Of a stretch of DNA of 64,000 nucleotides, positions 1 to 8,657 are shown in pieces (within the stretch, counting starts at the first letter, position 1; each line of letters begins with the position of its first letter). The stretch is from an uncultured Eubacteriales bacterium (lineage in GTDB: Bacteria; Bacillota; Clostridia; Oscillospirales; CAG-272): the NCBI GenBank assembly GCA_900549725.1, contig URPL01000001.1, positions 1-64,000 of the forward strand, in the 5' to 3' direction. Under the pieces are notes generated by a model. The model was not told the DNA's origin and did not search any database. It worked only from the letters and a program-made list of their open reading frames with translations. Position numbers and translations under genes: made by a program.

Positions 1-56
1 AAAGACAAGGGTACTTGGTTTCTTCTCCGACGTAGTTCGATTTTCTATACCGTTTC

Positions 57-82
57 GACCACATTTTCGGGTGGTCTTTTTT
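57..82 (+). terminator. Intrinsic terminator of an upstream plus-strand gene
   Basis: A perfect 6-bp stem GACCAC/GTGGTC with an 8-nt loop is followed directly by six T residues on the plus strand. No gene on that strand is visible in the window before it, so it probably ends a transcript that starts outside the window. The minus-strand side has no T tract, so it is not a terminator for the phosphoribosyltransferase gene. Confidence 0.7.
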
Positions 83-128
83 GTTATGCCGTTTTTTCTC
101 TCTTGCTCTGGATTTTAATTTTCAGACT

Positions 129-689
129 TTACTCCTTCACGCTGCCGTCCGGATTGAACAGCGGCAGATATTCAAGATAGGCGATATCGTCGCGCTTTGC
201 GGCGTCTCCTTCCGCAAGGACAGCCATTCTGCCGCAGACGATGCCGCCGGCTTCCTTCACCAGCTCCTCAACGGCGCGCAGGCTCTCTCCCGTGGAAATC
301 ACATCGTCCACGATCAGAACGCGCTTGCCCTTCATCAATGCGGCGTCGTTGCCGTCCAAATACAGCGTCTGCACGTTGACGGTGGTGATGGACTTGACAT
401 TGACATGCATCACATCCTGCATATAAAGCTTCGGCGCCTTGCGCGCAATGAGATAATGCGCTGCGTTTTCCTGGCGCGCCATTTCATACACCAGCGGAAT
501 GCCTTTGGATTCGGCGGTGATCATGATATCATGCTGCGGTGCCTTTGCAAGCAGAGCGGTCGCGCAGGCGCGCGTGAGGGCCACATCCCCGAAAATGACG
601 AAAGCGCCGATGGAGAGAGATTCGTTCACGGGGCAGATCGGCAGAGCACGGCGACAGCCGGCAATGGTCATTTCATATGCCTTATTCAT
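129..689 (-). CDS. Phosphoribosyltransferase family protein (Apt-like)
   Basis: A 186-residue type I phosphoribosyltransferase. The PRPP-binding signature VLIVDDVISTGES lies near residues 123-135, and the preceding hydrophobic strands and flexible loop fit the adenine phosphoribosyltransferase/PyrE-like fold. Family members join a nucleobase to PRPP in the cytoplasm; the base cannot be told from the sequence. The ATG at 689 has AAGGGGG upstream. It is the last gene of a tight minus-strand unit, 12 nt after the deacetylase-like gene, with the ASRT and M24 genes further upstream. That company is not a standard purine salvage operon, so it may act on an unusual base or in regulation. Confidence 0.85.
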   Translation of the reverse strand: MNKAYEMTIAGCRRALPICPVNESLSIGAFVIFGDVALTRACATALLAKAPQHDIMITAESKGIPLVYEMARQENAAHYLIARKAPKLYMQDVMHVNVKSITTVNVQTLYLDGNDAALMKGKRVLIVDDVISTGESLRAVEELVKEAGGIVCGRMAVLAEGDAAKRDDIAYLEYLPLFNPDGSVKE

Positions 690-701
690 TTTTATGCCCC
701 C

Positions 702-1595
702 TTACATCATTTGCGCAAGCTCGCCCGCGGTGACAAACTCTGCGCCGTAGTCTTTGAGCAGCTTGATGAGCTTATCCATTTCGGCATAGGCGACATCGCC
801 GCAATTGCGGGTGATGAATTCATCCGGAGTGACGGAGGCTTCGCCGAAATGATAGGTCTTTTCGCAATGGATGAACTCCCAGGGGTGAATATACAGGCAG
901 ACGACAGGCGGCAGATTTTTCTTTCGCACAAAATCGACAAAGCCGCGCACCTTGTTCATCACAAATTCCGCGCCCTCCGTGCGGAACTGCGGCCACTGAT
1001 CGCGATCGCGTTCAAGCCCGGGATCGCTGCTTTCCATGACCATATCGGCAAAATTGGGCACTTCCACAAGCTTCATATCGCCCGATTTCGTCCAGTCTTC
1101 TGCACTCGGGTGATAGGGGGCGTATTTATCGCGGTAGAAATACATTGGATAGGTGCAGTCGCACAGATAGCCGAGCTTCTCCAGCGCATTGCACACGGCG
1201 GTGGACCCCCAAAGGCGCGGGCAGCGGAAGGAGGTCGGATGTACGCCGGCTGCCTCCTCCACCCACTTTGTAGCAAGCTCAAGGCGCGGGAACACCTCAT
1301 GCGGCAAAAGGGGTTTGAGATCGGGCAGGGGGAACAGCTCGTCCCCGATGGTTTCATGATAGAGAGAATGACAGCCGACCTCGCTTGTGCTGTTTGCAAC
1401 CATACGCGCGATTTCCGGGTTTTTGTGCGCCGCTTCTCCGGTGAAGAAGAAGGTGCCGCGCACCCCGTTTTCGTCGAACATGGAAAGCAGCTTCGGTACG
1501 CCGTGCTTTACCCCCTCGTAAAAGGGGGTGAAGCTGCCGACATCCGTTTCGGTGTCAACACCGATAATGACATATACTTTGTTTTGATCAAGCAT
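702..1595 (-). CDS. Polysaccharide deacetylase family protein (NodB fold)
   Basis: A 297-residue NodB-type carbohydrate esterase 4 homolog. The first metal motif appears as DTETD (residues 15-19), the HSxxH metal motif as HSLYH (around 76-80), and the third motif as RCPRLWGS. A late HPWEF segment supplies the conserved His region. No signal peptide is present, so the enzyme is probably cytoplasmic, unlike peptidoglycan or chitin deacetylases. Cytoplasmic members include PuuE-type allantoinases and other amide hydrolases, so the substrate may be a small N-containing compound. The ATG at 1595 follows AAGGA. Its neighbours are an ASRT-family gene upstream and a phosphoribosyltransferase downstream. 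Confidence 0.85.
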   Translation of the reverse strand: MLDQNKVYVIIGVDTETDVGSFTPFYEGVKHGVPKLLSMFDENGVRGTFFFTGEAAHKNPEIARMVANSTSEVGCHSLYHETIGDELFPLPDLKPLLPHEVFPRLELATKWVEEAAGVHPTSFRCPRLWGSTAVCNALEKLGYLCDCTYPMYFYRDKYAPYHPSAEDWTKSGDMKLVEVPNFADMVMESSDPGLERDRDQWPQFRTEGAEFVMNKVRGFVDFVRKKNLPPVVCLYIHPWEFIHCEKTYHFGEASVTPDEFITRNCGDVAYAEMDKLIKLLKDYGAEFVTAGELAQMM

Positions 1596-1628
1596 GATGG
1601 ATTTCCTTCTTTTTTATAAACTCGCGGC

Positions 1629-2000
1629 TTAGTTTGAAAAGCCCATGACGGTATAAAACGCCATGTTTTGCTGTCTTGTGTCAAGACGGCCGTATTGCAC
1701 CACAACGGGCAGATCGCTCTCGATGCGCAGCGCATACTGCACCTCGCGCGGGATGACGACGCCGCCGAAATCGTCCGGATTGTAAGTGCGCAGGCAGCGC
1801 ACGCGCTGTCCATGGACAACGCAGGGCAGATTTTCGATGGGGTCGCGGTCCGCAAAATACAGCGTCATGCGCAGATGCGCCGCCTCTTTATTGGTGTTGA
1901 GAATGATGACGCTTTCATGACCGATGAGGGGAAAATCGCCCTCGGGCGGCATTTCAAGGTCGGGGAAGATCCAGGTTGTTTTACCGTTTTCGTTTGTCAT
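1629..2000 (-). CDS. Sensory rhodopsin transducer (ASRT) family protein
   Basis: A 123-residue protein resembling the Anabaena sensory rhodopsin transducer family. Recognisable pieces are GHESVIILNT, the strand LRMTLYFADRDPIE, a RIESDLPVVVQYGRLDTRQ segment, and a final short strand. In cyanobacteria the founding member is a soluble tetrameric beta protein that binds a microbial rhodopsin. Most homologs sit in bacteria without rhodopsins and are of unknown role, possibly small-molecule binding. No rhodopsin gene is visible here. The ATG at 2000 has GAGGCG upstream, overlapping the stop of the M24 gene, so the two are probably translationally coupled. Confidence 0.8.
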   Translation of the reverse strand: MTNENGKTTWIFPDLEMPPEGDFPLIGHESVIILNTNKEAAHLRMTLYFADRDPIENLPCVVHGQRVRCLRTYNPDDFGGVVIPREVQYALRIESDLPVVVQYGRLDTRQQNMAFYTVMGFSN

Positions 2001-2008
2001 GGCGCGCC

Positions 2009-3184
2009 TCAGCAGTCGATTTCATAGATTTTACCGATCTGACGCTCACAGAGCATCTCGCAGCCGTTTTCGGTGATGGCGATCGGCTTTTCCCAGCGCA
2101 GGCCGAAGGTGTCTCCCATTACGAAGGTGTCGATCTGGAAGGTCATGTTCTTCTGCAGCTTGTAATCGGAGATGGTCTCCATCCAGGGGGATTCCACCTC
2201 AATCAGGCCAAGCCCGTGGCACGGGCCGTAGAAATAGTTCTTTTCTCTGCCGTTTTCCTTGAAGAATTTGATGAAATCTTTTGCAACATCTCCGGCAACG
2301 ATGCCCGCCTTGAGATAGCGTTCGGTCCACATGTGTGCTTCCAGGCCGAATTCAACCAGATCTCTCTTCTCGGGGCTGAGCTTGCCGCAGCAAACGGGCA
2401 TACCGATGGAGGGAGAATAGCCGCAGACCTTGGCGCTGAGGTTGAGCTGCACAATGTCGCCCTTTTGAATTTCGCGGTAAGAGGAGCGGGAGATGGCATG
2501 CTTTGTGCTCTTTTCGGAGAAGCAGTACATCGGCAGGCCTTCGTATTCCGCGCCGTTTTCGTAAATGGTCTTTTGCGCAATGCCGACCAGGGAAAGCTCT
2601 GTCACGCCCGGACGGATATGCTTGATGACTTCGTCCGTTGCAATCTGCGTGATGCGGGCAGCCTCGCGCAGGCAGGCGATTTCGTTGTCGCTCTTGACGG
2701 AGCGGAGCTTCACCATGATGTCGTCTGCGCGGACGATCTCAGCCTCCGGATAGGTGTCCTTCAGGCCTTCCATCATCACAACGTTGGTGTCAAGCCAGGC
2801 GGCGACGCCGATGCGCAGCTTTTTGCCGTGCACGCCGATGCCTTCGAACACATCGGAATATTTCTGCACCTTCAGCTCGGGATATGCGGGGTTTGCGCTT
2901 TCGCGGTACTCATAAAGCACATAGACCTTTTCGATCACGCCGAAATCGGCTGCGAAGATCTGAGACTCGGGACCGACCATAATAGCGCAGTCGCCCGCAG
3001 CGGAAATCGCAACGCCGCAGCGCTCGAAAACCGGCCAAAAGTTGGAGAAATAGCGGGTGTTGGCATAATCTGCCTCGGAGCCGTTGACAACCAAAACATC
3101 CAGCCCTTTTTCACGGACAAGCGCGGCAGCGCGCTGTACTCTTTCTTTGAATTCCGAAACGGGAATCTGTACTCTTTGTGCCAT
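2009..3184 (-). CDS. M24 family (aminopeptidase P/creatinase-like) protein with altered metal site
   Basis: A 391-residue protein with a creatinase-type N-terminal domain and a C-terminal pita-bread fold. The frame stays open further upstream, but the ATG at 3184 has AGAGGAAAAATT just before it and gives the usual family length. The metal site looks degraded. The first two Asp ligands (normally in DxGxxxxGYxSDxTR) read LNLSAKVCGYSPSIGM, near residue 245. The His (GPCHGLGL, near 318) and the last Glu (RWEKP) are kept, while the Glu in MxFxIEP is Asp. Creatinase, which is metal-independent, shows that this fold can work without metals. I infer a creatinase-like hydrolase or a non-enzymatic protein rather than a true Xaa-Pro peptidase. 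Confidence 0.85.
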   Translation of the reverse strand: MAQRVQIPVSEFKERVQRAAALVREKGLDVLVVNGSEADYANTRYFSNFWPVFERCGVAISAAGDCAIMVGPESQIFAADFGVIEKVYVLYEYRESANPAYPELKVQKYSDVFEGIGVHGKKLRIGVAAWLDTNVVMMEGLKDTYPEAEIVRADDIMVKLRSVKSDNEIACLREAARITQIATDEVIKHIRPGVTELSLVGIAQKTIYENGAEYEGLPMYCFSEKSTKHAISRSSYREIQKGDIVQLNLSAKVCGYSPSIGMPVCCGKLSPEKRDLVEFGLEAHMWTERYLKAGIVAGDVAKDFIKFFKENGREKNYFYGPCHGLGLIEVESPWMETISDYKLQKNMTFQIDTFVMGDTFGLRWEKPIAITENGCEMLCERQIGKIYEIDC

Positions 3185-3427
3185 AATTTTTCCTCTTCTT
3201 TCTTCCCGCCCGACGCGGGAGATCTGATTTTCTTTTTTGCATATGAAAAATGGTACGCCCGGCGCCTTGTCGCACGGCGCAGCATTCATTGCCTGTATTT
3301 TTACTGCCTGAAAGCCCCTGCCTATCCAATGCATCTTGCAATTTATAACCAAAAGATCGGGGCAGGGAATTTGTTCTCCATGCCAATACATAGCGTTCCG
3401 AGTTTTATGGTTTTGCCGCAGGCAAAA

Positions 3428-3451
3428 TTGCCGCAAGCCGTGATGCGGCAA
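3428..3451 (-). terminator. Probable intrinsic terminator after the zinc-ribbon gene
   Basis: An 8-bp perfect stem (TTGCCGCA/TGCGGCAA) with an 8-nt loop lies 30 nt past the stop of the minus-strand zinc-ribbon gene and is followed on that strand by TTTTG. The U tract is short, so termination may be partial. The rest of 3185-3481 holds only the untranslated leader of the M24 gene; I see no gene there. Confidence 0.5.
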
Positions 3452-3481
3452 AATAAAACTTGAGGGGGTTGGAACGTAGCC

Positions 3482-4114
3482 TCAGTAAAGAAGTGACTCG
3501 AGAGCAACCCTATGCAGCCAATAACTTAAATCTTCACCGTGCCCGAGATTGATGAGCAGCATACAAAGCAGCACCGTGACAGCGCCGATCAAAACGGCAA
3601 AGATCAAACGGATGAGATAGCTGCGCGCAAAATTGCGGCGGTTGATATGATTGCTGTTGCAGGAGAACACAATCATAAAGACAAAGCCGACCACGGGAAC
3701 GGCGAACAAAACGGAAAGCCAAAAATATGCCCAGGCGCCGAGAGGACGGTATTTGGGGGCATAATCGGCGTCATCGCCGTAGTTTTTCGGCGCGGGCGCT
3801 TTGGGCGCCTGCGGGTAAGAGGGCATGGGAGAGAGAGCGGCACCGCTTTGCGATTTCGGAGCTTCCGTTTTCGGCGGCTCGGCCTTTGGTGCTTCCGCCT
3901 TCGGCAGTTCGACTTTCGGCGGCTCTTCTTTCGGGGCGTCGGTTTTCGGCGCGGCATCTGTTTTTTCCGCAGGGGCGGGCGGGGTTTGCTCCGTCAGCGG
4001 AGCGGAGGGCGCTGTTTTTTCTTCGGGGGCGGGAGAATCCTGGAGAGTGCCGCAGTAGGTGCAAAAGCGGGCATCTGCCGGAATTTCTTTTCCGCAGGTC
4101 TTGCAAATACTCAT
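3482..4114 (-). CDS. Zinc-ribbon membrane protein with Pro/Ala/Lys-rich linker
   Basis: A 210-residue protein. An N-terminal zinc ribbon has two CxxC pairs (CKTCGKEIPADARFCTYCG, residues 4-22). A linker of about 100 residues follows, built from Lys-Pro-Ala-Glu repeats. Two closely spaced membrane helices lie at the C-terminus (around 130-155 and 170-195). Such zinc-ribbon/TM proteins are common in Clostridia and their role is unknown. The frame extends upstream, but the ATG at 4114 is chosen because AAAGGAAT precedes it and the zinc ribbon starts there. The linker is rich in near-repeats and may be variable in length among strains. Confidence 0.8.
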   Translation of the reverse strand: MSICKTCGKEIPADARFCTYCGTLQDSPAPEEKTAPSAPLTEQTPPAPAEKTDAAPKTDAPKEEPPKVELPKAEAPKAEPPKTEAPKSQSGAALSPMPSYPQAPKAPAPKNYGDDADYAPKYRPLGAWAYFWLSVLFAVPVVGFVFMIVFSCNSNHINRRNFARSYLIRLIFAVLIGAVTVLLCMLLINLGHGEDLSYWLHRVALESLLY

Positions 4115-4163
4115 GATGTGATTCCTTTCTTTAATTTTGATTGAACAGTTGATTGAACAGGCC

Positions 4164-4730
4164 TTAAAAAGAGCGTTCCCGATTTTCCCCTTTGTCGGCG
4201 AGCATGCCCAAAAGCAGCTCCATGGCGGCGCAGACGCTTGCCGTGCGCACATAGGCGCGCGCCGAGATGGGGTCATATTCGTCGGGCGGCACGGTGATGC
4301 GCGAAAGCACGGTGCAGCGCGCGGCATCGGCACAGCCGAGGTATACAAGACCGACAGGCTTTTCGGCGCTTGCGCCGCCGGGGCCTGCAAGCCCTGTGAT
4401 CCCAATGCCGAAATCGGCGCCGATGCACGCGCGGATGCCGCACGCCATTTGCCGCGCTACCGGTTCGCTGACCGCGCCGCAGGTGCGCAGTGTTTCTTCC
4501 TCCACGCCGCAAAACTGCGTTTTGATGCGATTGGCATAGGTGACGACCGAGCCATCCAAAACGGCGGAGGAGCCGGGAATATCTGTGATATATTTTGCAA
4601 AGAGCCCACCCGTACAGGATTCCGCAGCCGCGACGGTTTTGCCGCGCCTGCGCAAGGATGCAACCAGCTGCGCGGCAAGCGCCCCGGCTTTTTTCTCAAG
4701 CGCGGGCAGGGAGAGCGCGTTTTGCTCCAT
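4164..4730 (-). CDS. pncC: Nicotinamide-nucleotide amidohydrolase PncC (CinA C-terminal domain)
   Basis: A 188-residue stand-alone CinA C-terminal domain. The family hallmark AAAESCTGGLFAKYITDIPGSS lies at about 35-56 and the catalytic-site region GIGITGLAGPGG at about 108-119. PncC converts NMN to nicotinate mononucleotide and ammonia in pyridine-nucleotide recycling. The N-terminal competence/COG1058 domain of full-length CinA is absent, as in Escherichia coli PncC. It starts 3 nt after the stop of the M3 peptidase gene, so the two are probably co-transcribed. Confidence 0.92.
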   Translation of the reverse strand: MEQNALSLPALEKKAGALAAQLVASLRRRGKTVAAAESCTGGLFAKYITDIPGSSAVLDGSVVTYANRIKTQFCGVEEETLRTCGAVSEPVARQMACGIRACIGADFGIGITGLAGPGGASAEKPVGLVYLGCADAARCTVLSRITVPPDEYDPISARAYVRTASVCAAMELLLGMLADKGENRERSF

Positions 4731-4733
4731 GGT

Positions 4734-6425
4734 TCACTCCATATCGATGTGCAGCATCTGCGCCACGGGCGCAATCGCCTCTTCAACCGCGCCTTTTTCA
4801 AACAGCGGGCGAAGTCCTGCGGCGCGCAGAGTTTCGAAATAGCCCTTGGTTCCGCCGCTGCGGCACAGAGCCAGATAGCGCTGCCAGCCGCTTTCGCGGT
4901 CCTTGCAATAGTCCGCATTGAGGCGGAAGGCACAAAGCTGCGCCAGGGCATAGTCAATATAATAGAACGGATAGAGGAAAATATGCTGCTTTTGCATCCA
5001 GAAGCCGCCGTTTTGCAGGAAGTCCGAGCCTTCGTAATCTCTCCAGGGCATCAGCGATTTTTCGCTTTCTCTCCAGGCGGCACGGCGCTGGGCGGGGGTC
5101 ATTTCGGGATGCTCAAAAACCTTGTGCTGATATTCGTCCACGCAGCACAGATACGGAATGACGCACAGGCAGTCGCACAGGTGTGCATAGCGGTAATTTT
5201 CTGCGTCCTCGCCGAAGAACAAATCCATATAAGGATAGGTCAAAAGCTCCATGGTCATGGAGTGAATCTCGTTGATCTCGCTGGTGGACCAGATCAAATC
5301 CATGGTGGGCACGCATTTTGCCGCGGTAAACGCTTCAAAAGCATGGCCCGCCTCATGCGTGAGCACATCGACATCGGCGGAGGTGCCGTTGAAATTGGAG
5401 AAGATGAACGGCGCGCCGTATGCCGGCAGATAGGTGCAGTAGCCGCCCATATGCTTGCCGGGGCGGGTGCATAGGTCAAACAGCTCGTATTGCTTCATAA
5501 AATCAAAGAATTCGCCGGTTTGCGGGGAAAGGGAGCGATACATTTTCTGCGCCGCATCCACCATTTGCTCCATTGTGCCGTGCGGGGTGGGATTGCCCTG
5601 CGGGAACACCAGCGCCTCGTCATACCAATGCAGCTTGTCAACGCCCAGGCGCTTTCTCTGCTGTTCATAGAGCTTTTCGCAAAGCGGGGTGATCACGCGC
5701 CGCACTTCATCGCGGAAAGCGGCGACATCCTGCGGGGTATAGTCATAGCGGCTGTGCATTTCGTATGCCATCTCGATGTAATTTTTGTAGCCGAGCTTTT
5801 CCGCCATGCGGCAGCGCAGGGCGACAAGGGCGCTGTATTGCTCGTCCAGCTTGTCGGAAACGCTTTCATAAAGCCGGCTCCAGGCAAGAAACGCTTCGCG
5901 GCGCTCCTCGCGGTCGGCGCTTTGCATATGCTTGAGCAGTGCATAAAAATTGCAGTTCTCTCCGCGAAATTCCGTCTCGCACGCGGCGACGGTTTTGGAG
6001 TATTCCTGGCAAAGCTTCGCCTGCTCGATCTGCTCGGGCACGATTTTTTCGTCTGCCAGGCGCTGTGCGACCCGAAGGTTCCGCAGCCAAAGCTCTCCGT
6101 ATGCATCGCGGAACGCATCCACAAACGGGCTTTCCAGAATTGCGGCGGAAACCGCCTTCTCCGCAACGCTCAGCGCGGGAAGATTTTCATTGAAGAAGTT
6201 CATCTCTCCCTCATAATATTCATCCAGCGTGTTCATGGTGTTGCGGATGCTTGCCAGGGTATACATGGTTTCAAGATCGGCGCTCTCTGCGCGGTATGCG
6301 GCATGGGCCTCCAGGGCGCTCTTTGCGGTTTGCGCCGAGCGGATCTTTTCTGCAGTGGCTTCAATCAGCGCTTTTGCCGCCGCAAGGTCGGGGCGCCGAT
6401 AGGGCATTTGCGAAAATTTTTCCAT
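4734..6425 (-). CDS. M3 family oligoendopeptidase (PepF/thimet-type)
   Basis: A 563-residue cytoplasmic zinc metallopeptidase. The HExxH-type motif is HEAGH at about 356-360, and the third zinc ligand falls in EINEIHSMTMELL some 25 residues later. Tyr/His-rich segments near the C-terminus (FYYIDYALAQL) match the substrate-binding region of M3B oligoendopeptidases. Length fits the family. It cleaves short peptides released by proteasome-like or Clp proteases. The ATG at 6425 follows AAAGGAGGAATT. It sits between rarA (27 nt upstream) and pncC (3 nt downstream). Confidence 0.92.
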   Translation of the reverse strand: MEKFSQMPYRRPDLAAAKALIEATAEKIRSAQTAKSALEAHAAYRAESADLETMYTLASIRNTMNTLDEYYEGEMNFFNENLPALSVAEKAVSAAILESPFVDAFRDAYGELWLRNLRVAQRLADEKIVPEQIEQAKLCQEYSKTVAACETEFRGENCNFYALLKHMQSADREERREAFLAWSRLYESVSDKLDEQYSALVALRCRMAEKLGYKNYIEMAYEMHSRYDYTPQDVAAFRDEVRRVITPLCEKLYEQQRKRLGVDKLHWYDEALVFPQGNPTPHGTMEQMVDAAQKMYRSLSPQTGEFFDFMKQYELFDLCTRPGKHMGGYCTYLPAYGAPFIFSNFNGTSADVDVLTHEAGHAFEAFTAAKCVPTMDLIWSTSEINEIHSMTMELLTYPYMDLFFGEDAENYRYAHLCDCLCVIPYLCCVDEYQHKVFEHPEMTPAQRRAAWRESEKSLMPWRDYEGSDFLQNGGFWMQKQHIFLYPFYYIDYALAQLCAFRLNADYCKDRESGWQRYLALCRSGGTKGYFETLRAAGLRPLFEKGAVEEAIAPVAQMLHIDME

Positions 6426-6451
6426 GGTGAAATTCCTCCTTTTCGGTTTCC

Positions 6452-7708
6452 TTATTTTTTCTCATGCAGTTTTCTGACAGCCTCGGCATAGGCTTTTGCC
6501 GCCTGCTCCTGCTTGCTGTCGCCGTAGGTGAAATAGCGTTTGTCTCCGAGGTCCAGCGGCAGATACCGCTGCGGGACATAATGCCCGGGAAAATCATGCG
6601 GATATTGATAACCGATGCCGCGCCCCAGCGCCTGCGCGCCCTTGTAATGGCTGTCCTTGATGGCGGGGGGTACCTCGTTTCCAAGCCCCGCGCGCACATC
6701 CGCCGCCGCGCGGCAATATGCCTCGTTTGCGGCGTTGGATTTCGGAGAGGTGGCAAGCAAAACGGTTGCGTTTGAAAGCGGGATGGACGCCTCGGGCAGC
6801 CCCAGCTCCCGCGCAGCCTGCACGCAGGAGGCGGTGACCACGGCGGCAAGCGGATAGGCAAGGCCGATATCCTCCGAGGCGATGACGAGCAGCCGACGGC
6901 AGGCGCTGAGCAGATCGCCGCCCTCAAGCAGCTTGGCAAGATAAAACAGGGCGGCGTCCGGGTCGGATCCGCGGATGGATTTTTGGAAGCCGGAGAGAAT
7001 GTCGTAATGGCCGTCCCCGTCTCGATCAAATGCGCTGAGCGCCGCAGGGGTGAAGGTTTTTGCGTTTTCGGCGGTGAGAATTGCATCGCTTGCATAAAAT
7101 GCGTTTTCCAAAATGCCGAGCGCGCGGCGCACATCGCCCCCCGCACTGGCCGCAATGGTTTCAAGCACGCCGTCCTCACAGGTTTTTTCTCCCTCGTTTT
7201 TACAAAGCAGGGAAAAGCCGCGCTGCAGCGCCGGCAGAATTTCGGCGGGGGTAACGCTTTTGAATTCGAACACGGCGCAGCGGGAAAGCAGCGCGCCGTA
7301 GATATAAAAATACGGGTTTTCCGTGGTGGAGGCAATCAGGGTGATGCGCCCGTCCTCCAAAAATTCAAGCAGGGATTGCTGCTGCTTTTTGTTGAAATAC
7401 TGAATTTCATCCAGATAGAGCAGCACGCCGCCGGAGCCGAACACCGAAGCGGTGGAGGCGATGACCTCCTTGATGTCGGAAAGAGAGGCGGTGGTTGCGT
7501 TGAGGCGATGCAGCGTTTTGTCGCTTGCATTGGCAAGGATGGTCGCCGCCGTTGTTTTCCCCACGCCGGGCGGGCCGTAAAAAATCATATTGGAAAATCG
7601 GCCGCTTTCCATAAAGCGCCGCAAAACACCGTGCGTGCCGACCAAGGCGCTCTGCCCGACCATTTCGTCGAAATTCTTCGGGCGCAAAAGATCTGCCAAC
7701 GGCTGCAT
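6452..7708 (-). CDS. rarA: Replication-associated recombination protein A (RarA/MgsA AAA ATPase)
   Basis: A 418-residue AAA+ protein of the RarA/MgsA/WRNIP1 family. It begins PLADLLRPKNFDEMVGQ, typical of the family. The Walker A motif GPPGVGKTT lies near residues 45-53, Walker B is LLYLDEIQYF, and the sensor segment ASTTENP follows. The C-terminal tetramerisation domain carries the signature HDFPGHYVPQRYLP. RarA acts at stalled replication forks with SSB. The ATG at 7708 is preceded by AAAGGAGGGG. Confidence 0.95.
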   Translation of the reverse strand: MQPLADLLRPKNFDEMVGQSALVGTHGVLRRFMESGRFSNMIFYGPPGVGKTTAATILANASDKTLHRLNATTASLSDIKEVIASTASVFGSGGVLLYLDEIQYFNKKQQQSLLEFLEDGRITLIASTTENPYFYIYGALLSRCAVFEFKSVTPAEILPALQRGFSLLCKNEGEKTCEDGVLETIAASAGGDVRRALGILENAFYASDAILTAENAKTFTPAALSAFDRDGDGHYDILSGFQKSIRGSDPDAALFYLAKLLEGGDLLSACRRLLVIASEDIGLAYPLAAVVTASCVQAARELGLPEASIPLSNATVLLATSPKSNAANEAYCRAAADVRAGLGNEVPPAIKDSHYKGAQALGRGIGYQYPHDFPGHYVPQRYLPLDLGDKRYFTYGDSKQEQAAKAYAEAVRKLHEKK

Positions 7709-7747
7709 AGAACCCCTCCTTTCCGTAAGCGATGCCGAGCGGGGCGC

Positions 7748-8611
7748 TCAGTCTTCTTTCATATAGATCAGCGCGCCGCCCGTGCCCCGTACGCCCCCGC
7801 TTGCGCGGTGGGAATGGAACAGCTCGCCGTTGCAGCAGGTGCAAAGGGCGCTGCGGTGAATGTTTTCCTCCTTTACGCCGCAATCCGACAGCAAAAGCTC
7901 GTTGAGCAGGGAAAGATCCGCATGGGGGTGCTCGCTCTCTGCGCGGTCAAAGACCCTCTGGCAAATGCCTGCGCCGAATTCGCGGAGAAATTGCTCATAA
8001 AAGGTGTGGTCGACCTCATAGCAGCACCGCCCGATGCACGGGCCGATCGCTACGCGGATGTTCCCGGCGCAGGCGCCGAGCTCCTCCATGGCATACAGCG
8101 TCAGCGCCGCAATGTGGGAAAGCGTGCCGCGCCAACCGGCATGCGCCGCCCCGATGACATGGGCGCAGGGGTCGAAATATAAAATCGGGACACAATCCGC
8201 CACGCGAATGCCCAGCGCCACGCCGCGCTCCGCGCTCACCAGCGCGTCAACCTCGTTTTCGTGGTCGTTGGCGTCCTTGCCAGCAAAATAGACGGGCGGT
8301 TTTGTCACGCCGACGCCGTGATGCGCCGCGCCGACCTGCGCGATGCGGTGCGTGTGCGTTTGATTTGCGAAGACCAGATGCTCCGCGGGAATGCCGACGG
8401 CGCTTGCAAAGCGGGCATAGTTTTCCTCGGTCAGCGCGCGCGCTTCCCCGCGGAAAAAGCCGAGATTCATCTCTTTAAGATGTTCCTCGGTGCTGACGCC
8501 GCCGCGGCGGGTCGCAAAGCCGTGCAAAAGGGACGGATCGCCCCCGCTGAGCGCGGGATCGGCATAATACAGGACAGAGCCGTTTTGAACGGGAGAAAAT
8601 TCCGTGATCAT
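7748..8611 (-). CDS. pgeF: Peptidoglycan editing factor PgeF (YfiH, multicopper-like laccase domain)
   Basis: A 287-residue YfiH/PgeF family protein. Typical motifs are HGFATRRGGVS, the metal His in ANQTHTHRI, VADCVPILYFDP, and the HAGWRGT motif, followed by GPCIGRCCYEV. In Escherichia coli PgeF removes wrongly incorporated L-Ser from UDP-MurNAc peptides; other homologs show adenosine or phenol chemistry in vitro. The Cys and His that bind zinc are present. The ATG at 8611 follows AAGGAGG. Confidence 0.93.
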   Translation of the reverse strand: MITEFSPVQNGSVLYYADPALSGGDPSLLHGFATRRGGVSTEEHLKEMNLGFFRGEARALTEENYARFASAVGIPAEHLVFANQTHTHRIAQVGAAHHGVGVTKPPVYFAGKDANDHENEVDALVSAERGVALGIRVADCVPILYFDPCAHVIGAAHAGWRGTLSHIAALTLYAMEELGACAGNIRVAIGPCIGRCCYEVDHTFYEQFLREFGAGICQRVFDRAESEHPHADLSLLNELLLSDCGVKEENIHRSALCTCCNGELFHSHRASGGVRGTGGALIYMKED

Positions 8612-8657
8612 ACAGCCTCCTTACAAAATAATGTTTTGGCTTAAAAAATACGGTGTG

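Noticed and set aside
30..61. End of a tRNA gene (TTCGATT and a CCA-like end)
   Set aside because: The T-stem and acceptor stem do not pair, and the CCA overlaps the terminator stem.
81..1619. A 512-codon plus-strand frame over the deacetylase and phosphoribosyltransferase genes
   Set aside because: Both minus-strand genes carry diagnostic motifs and ribosome sites; the plus-strand frame is their shadow.
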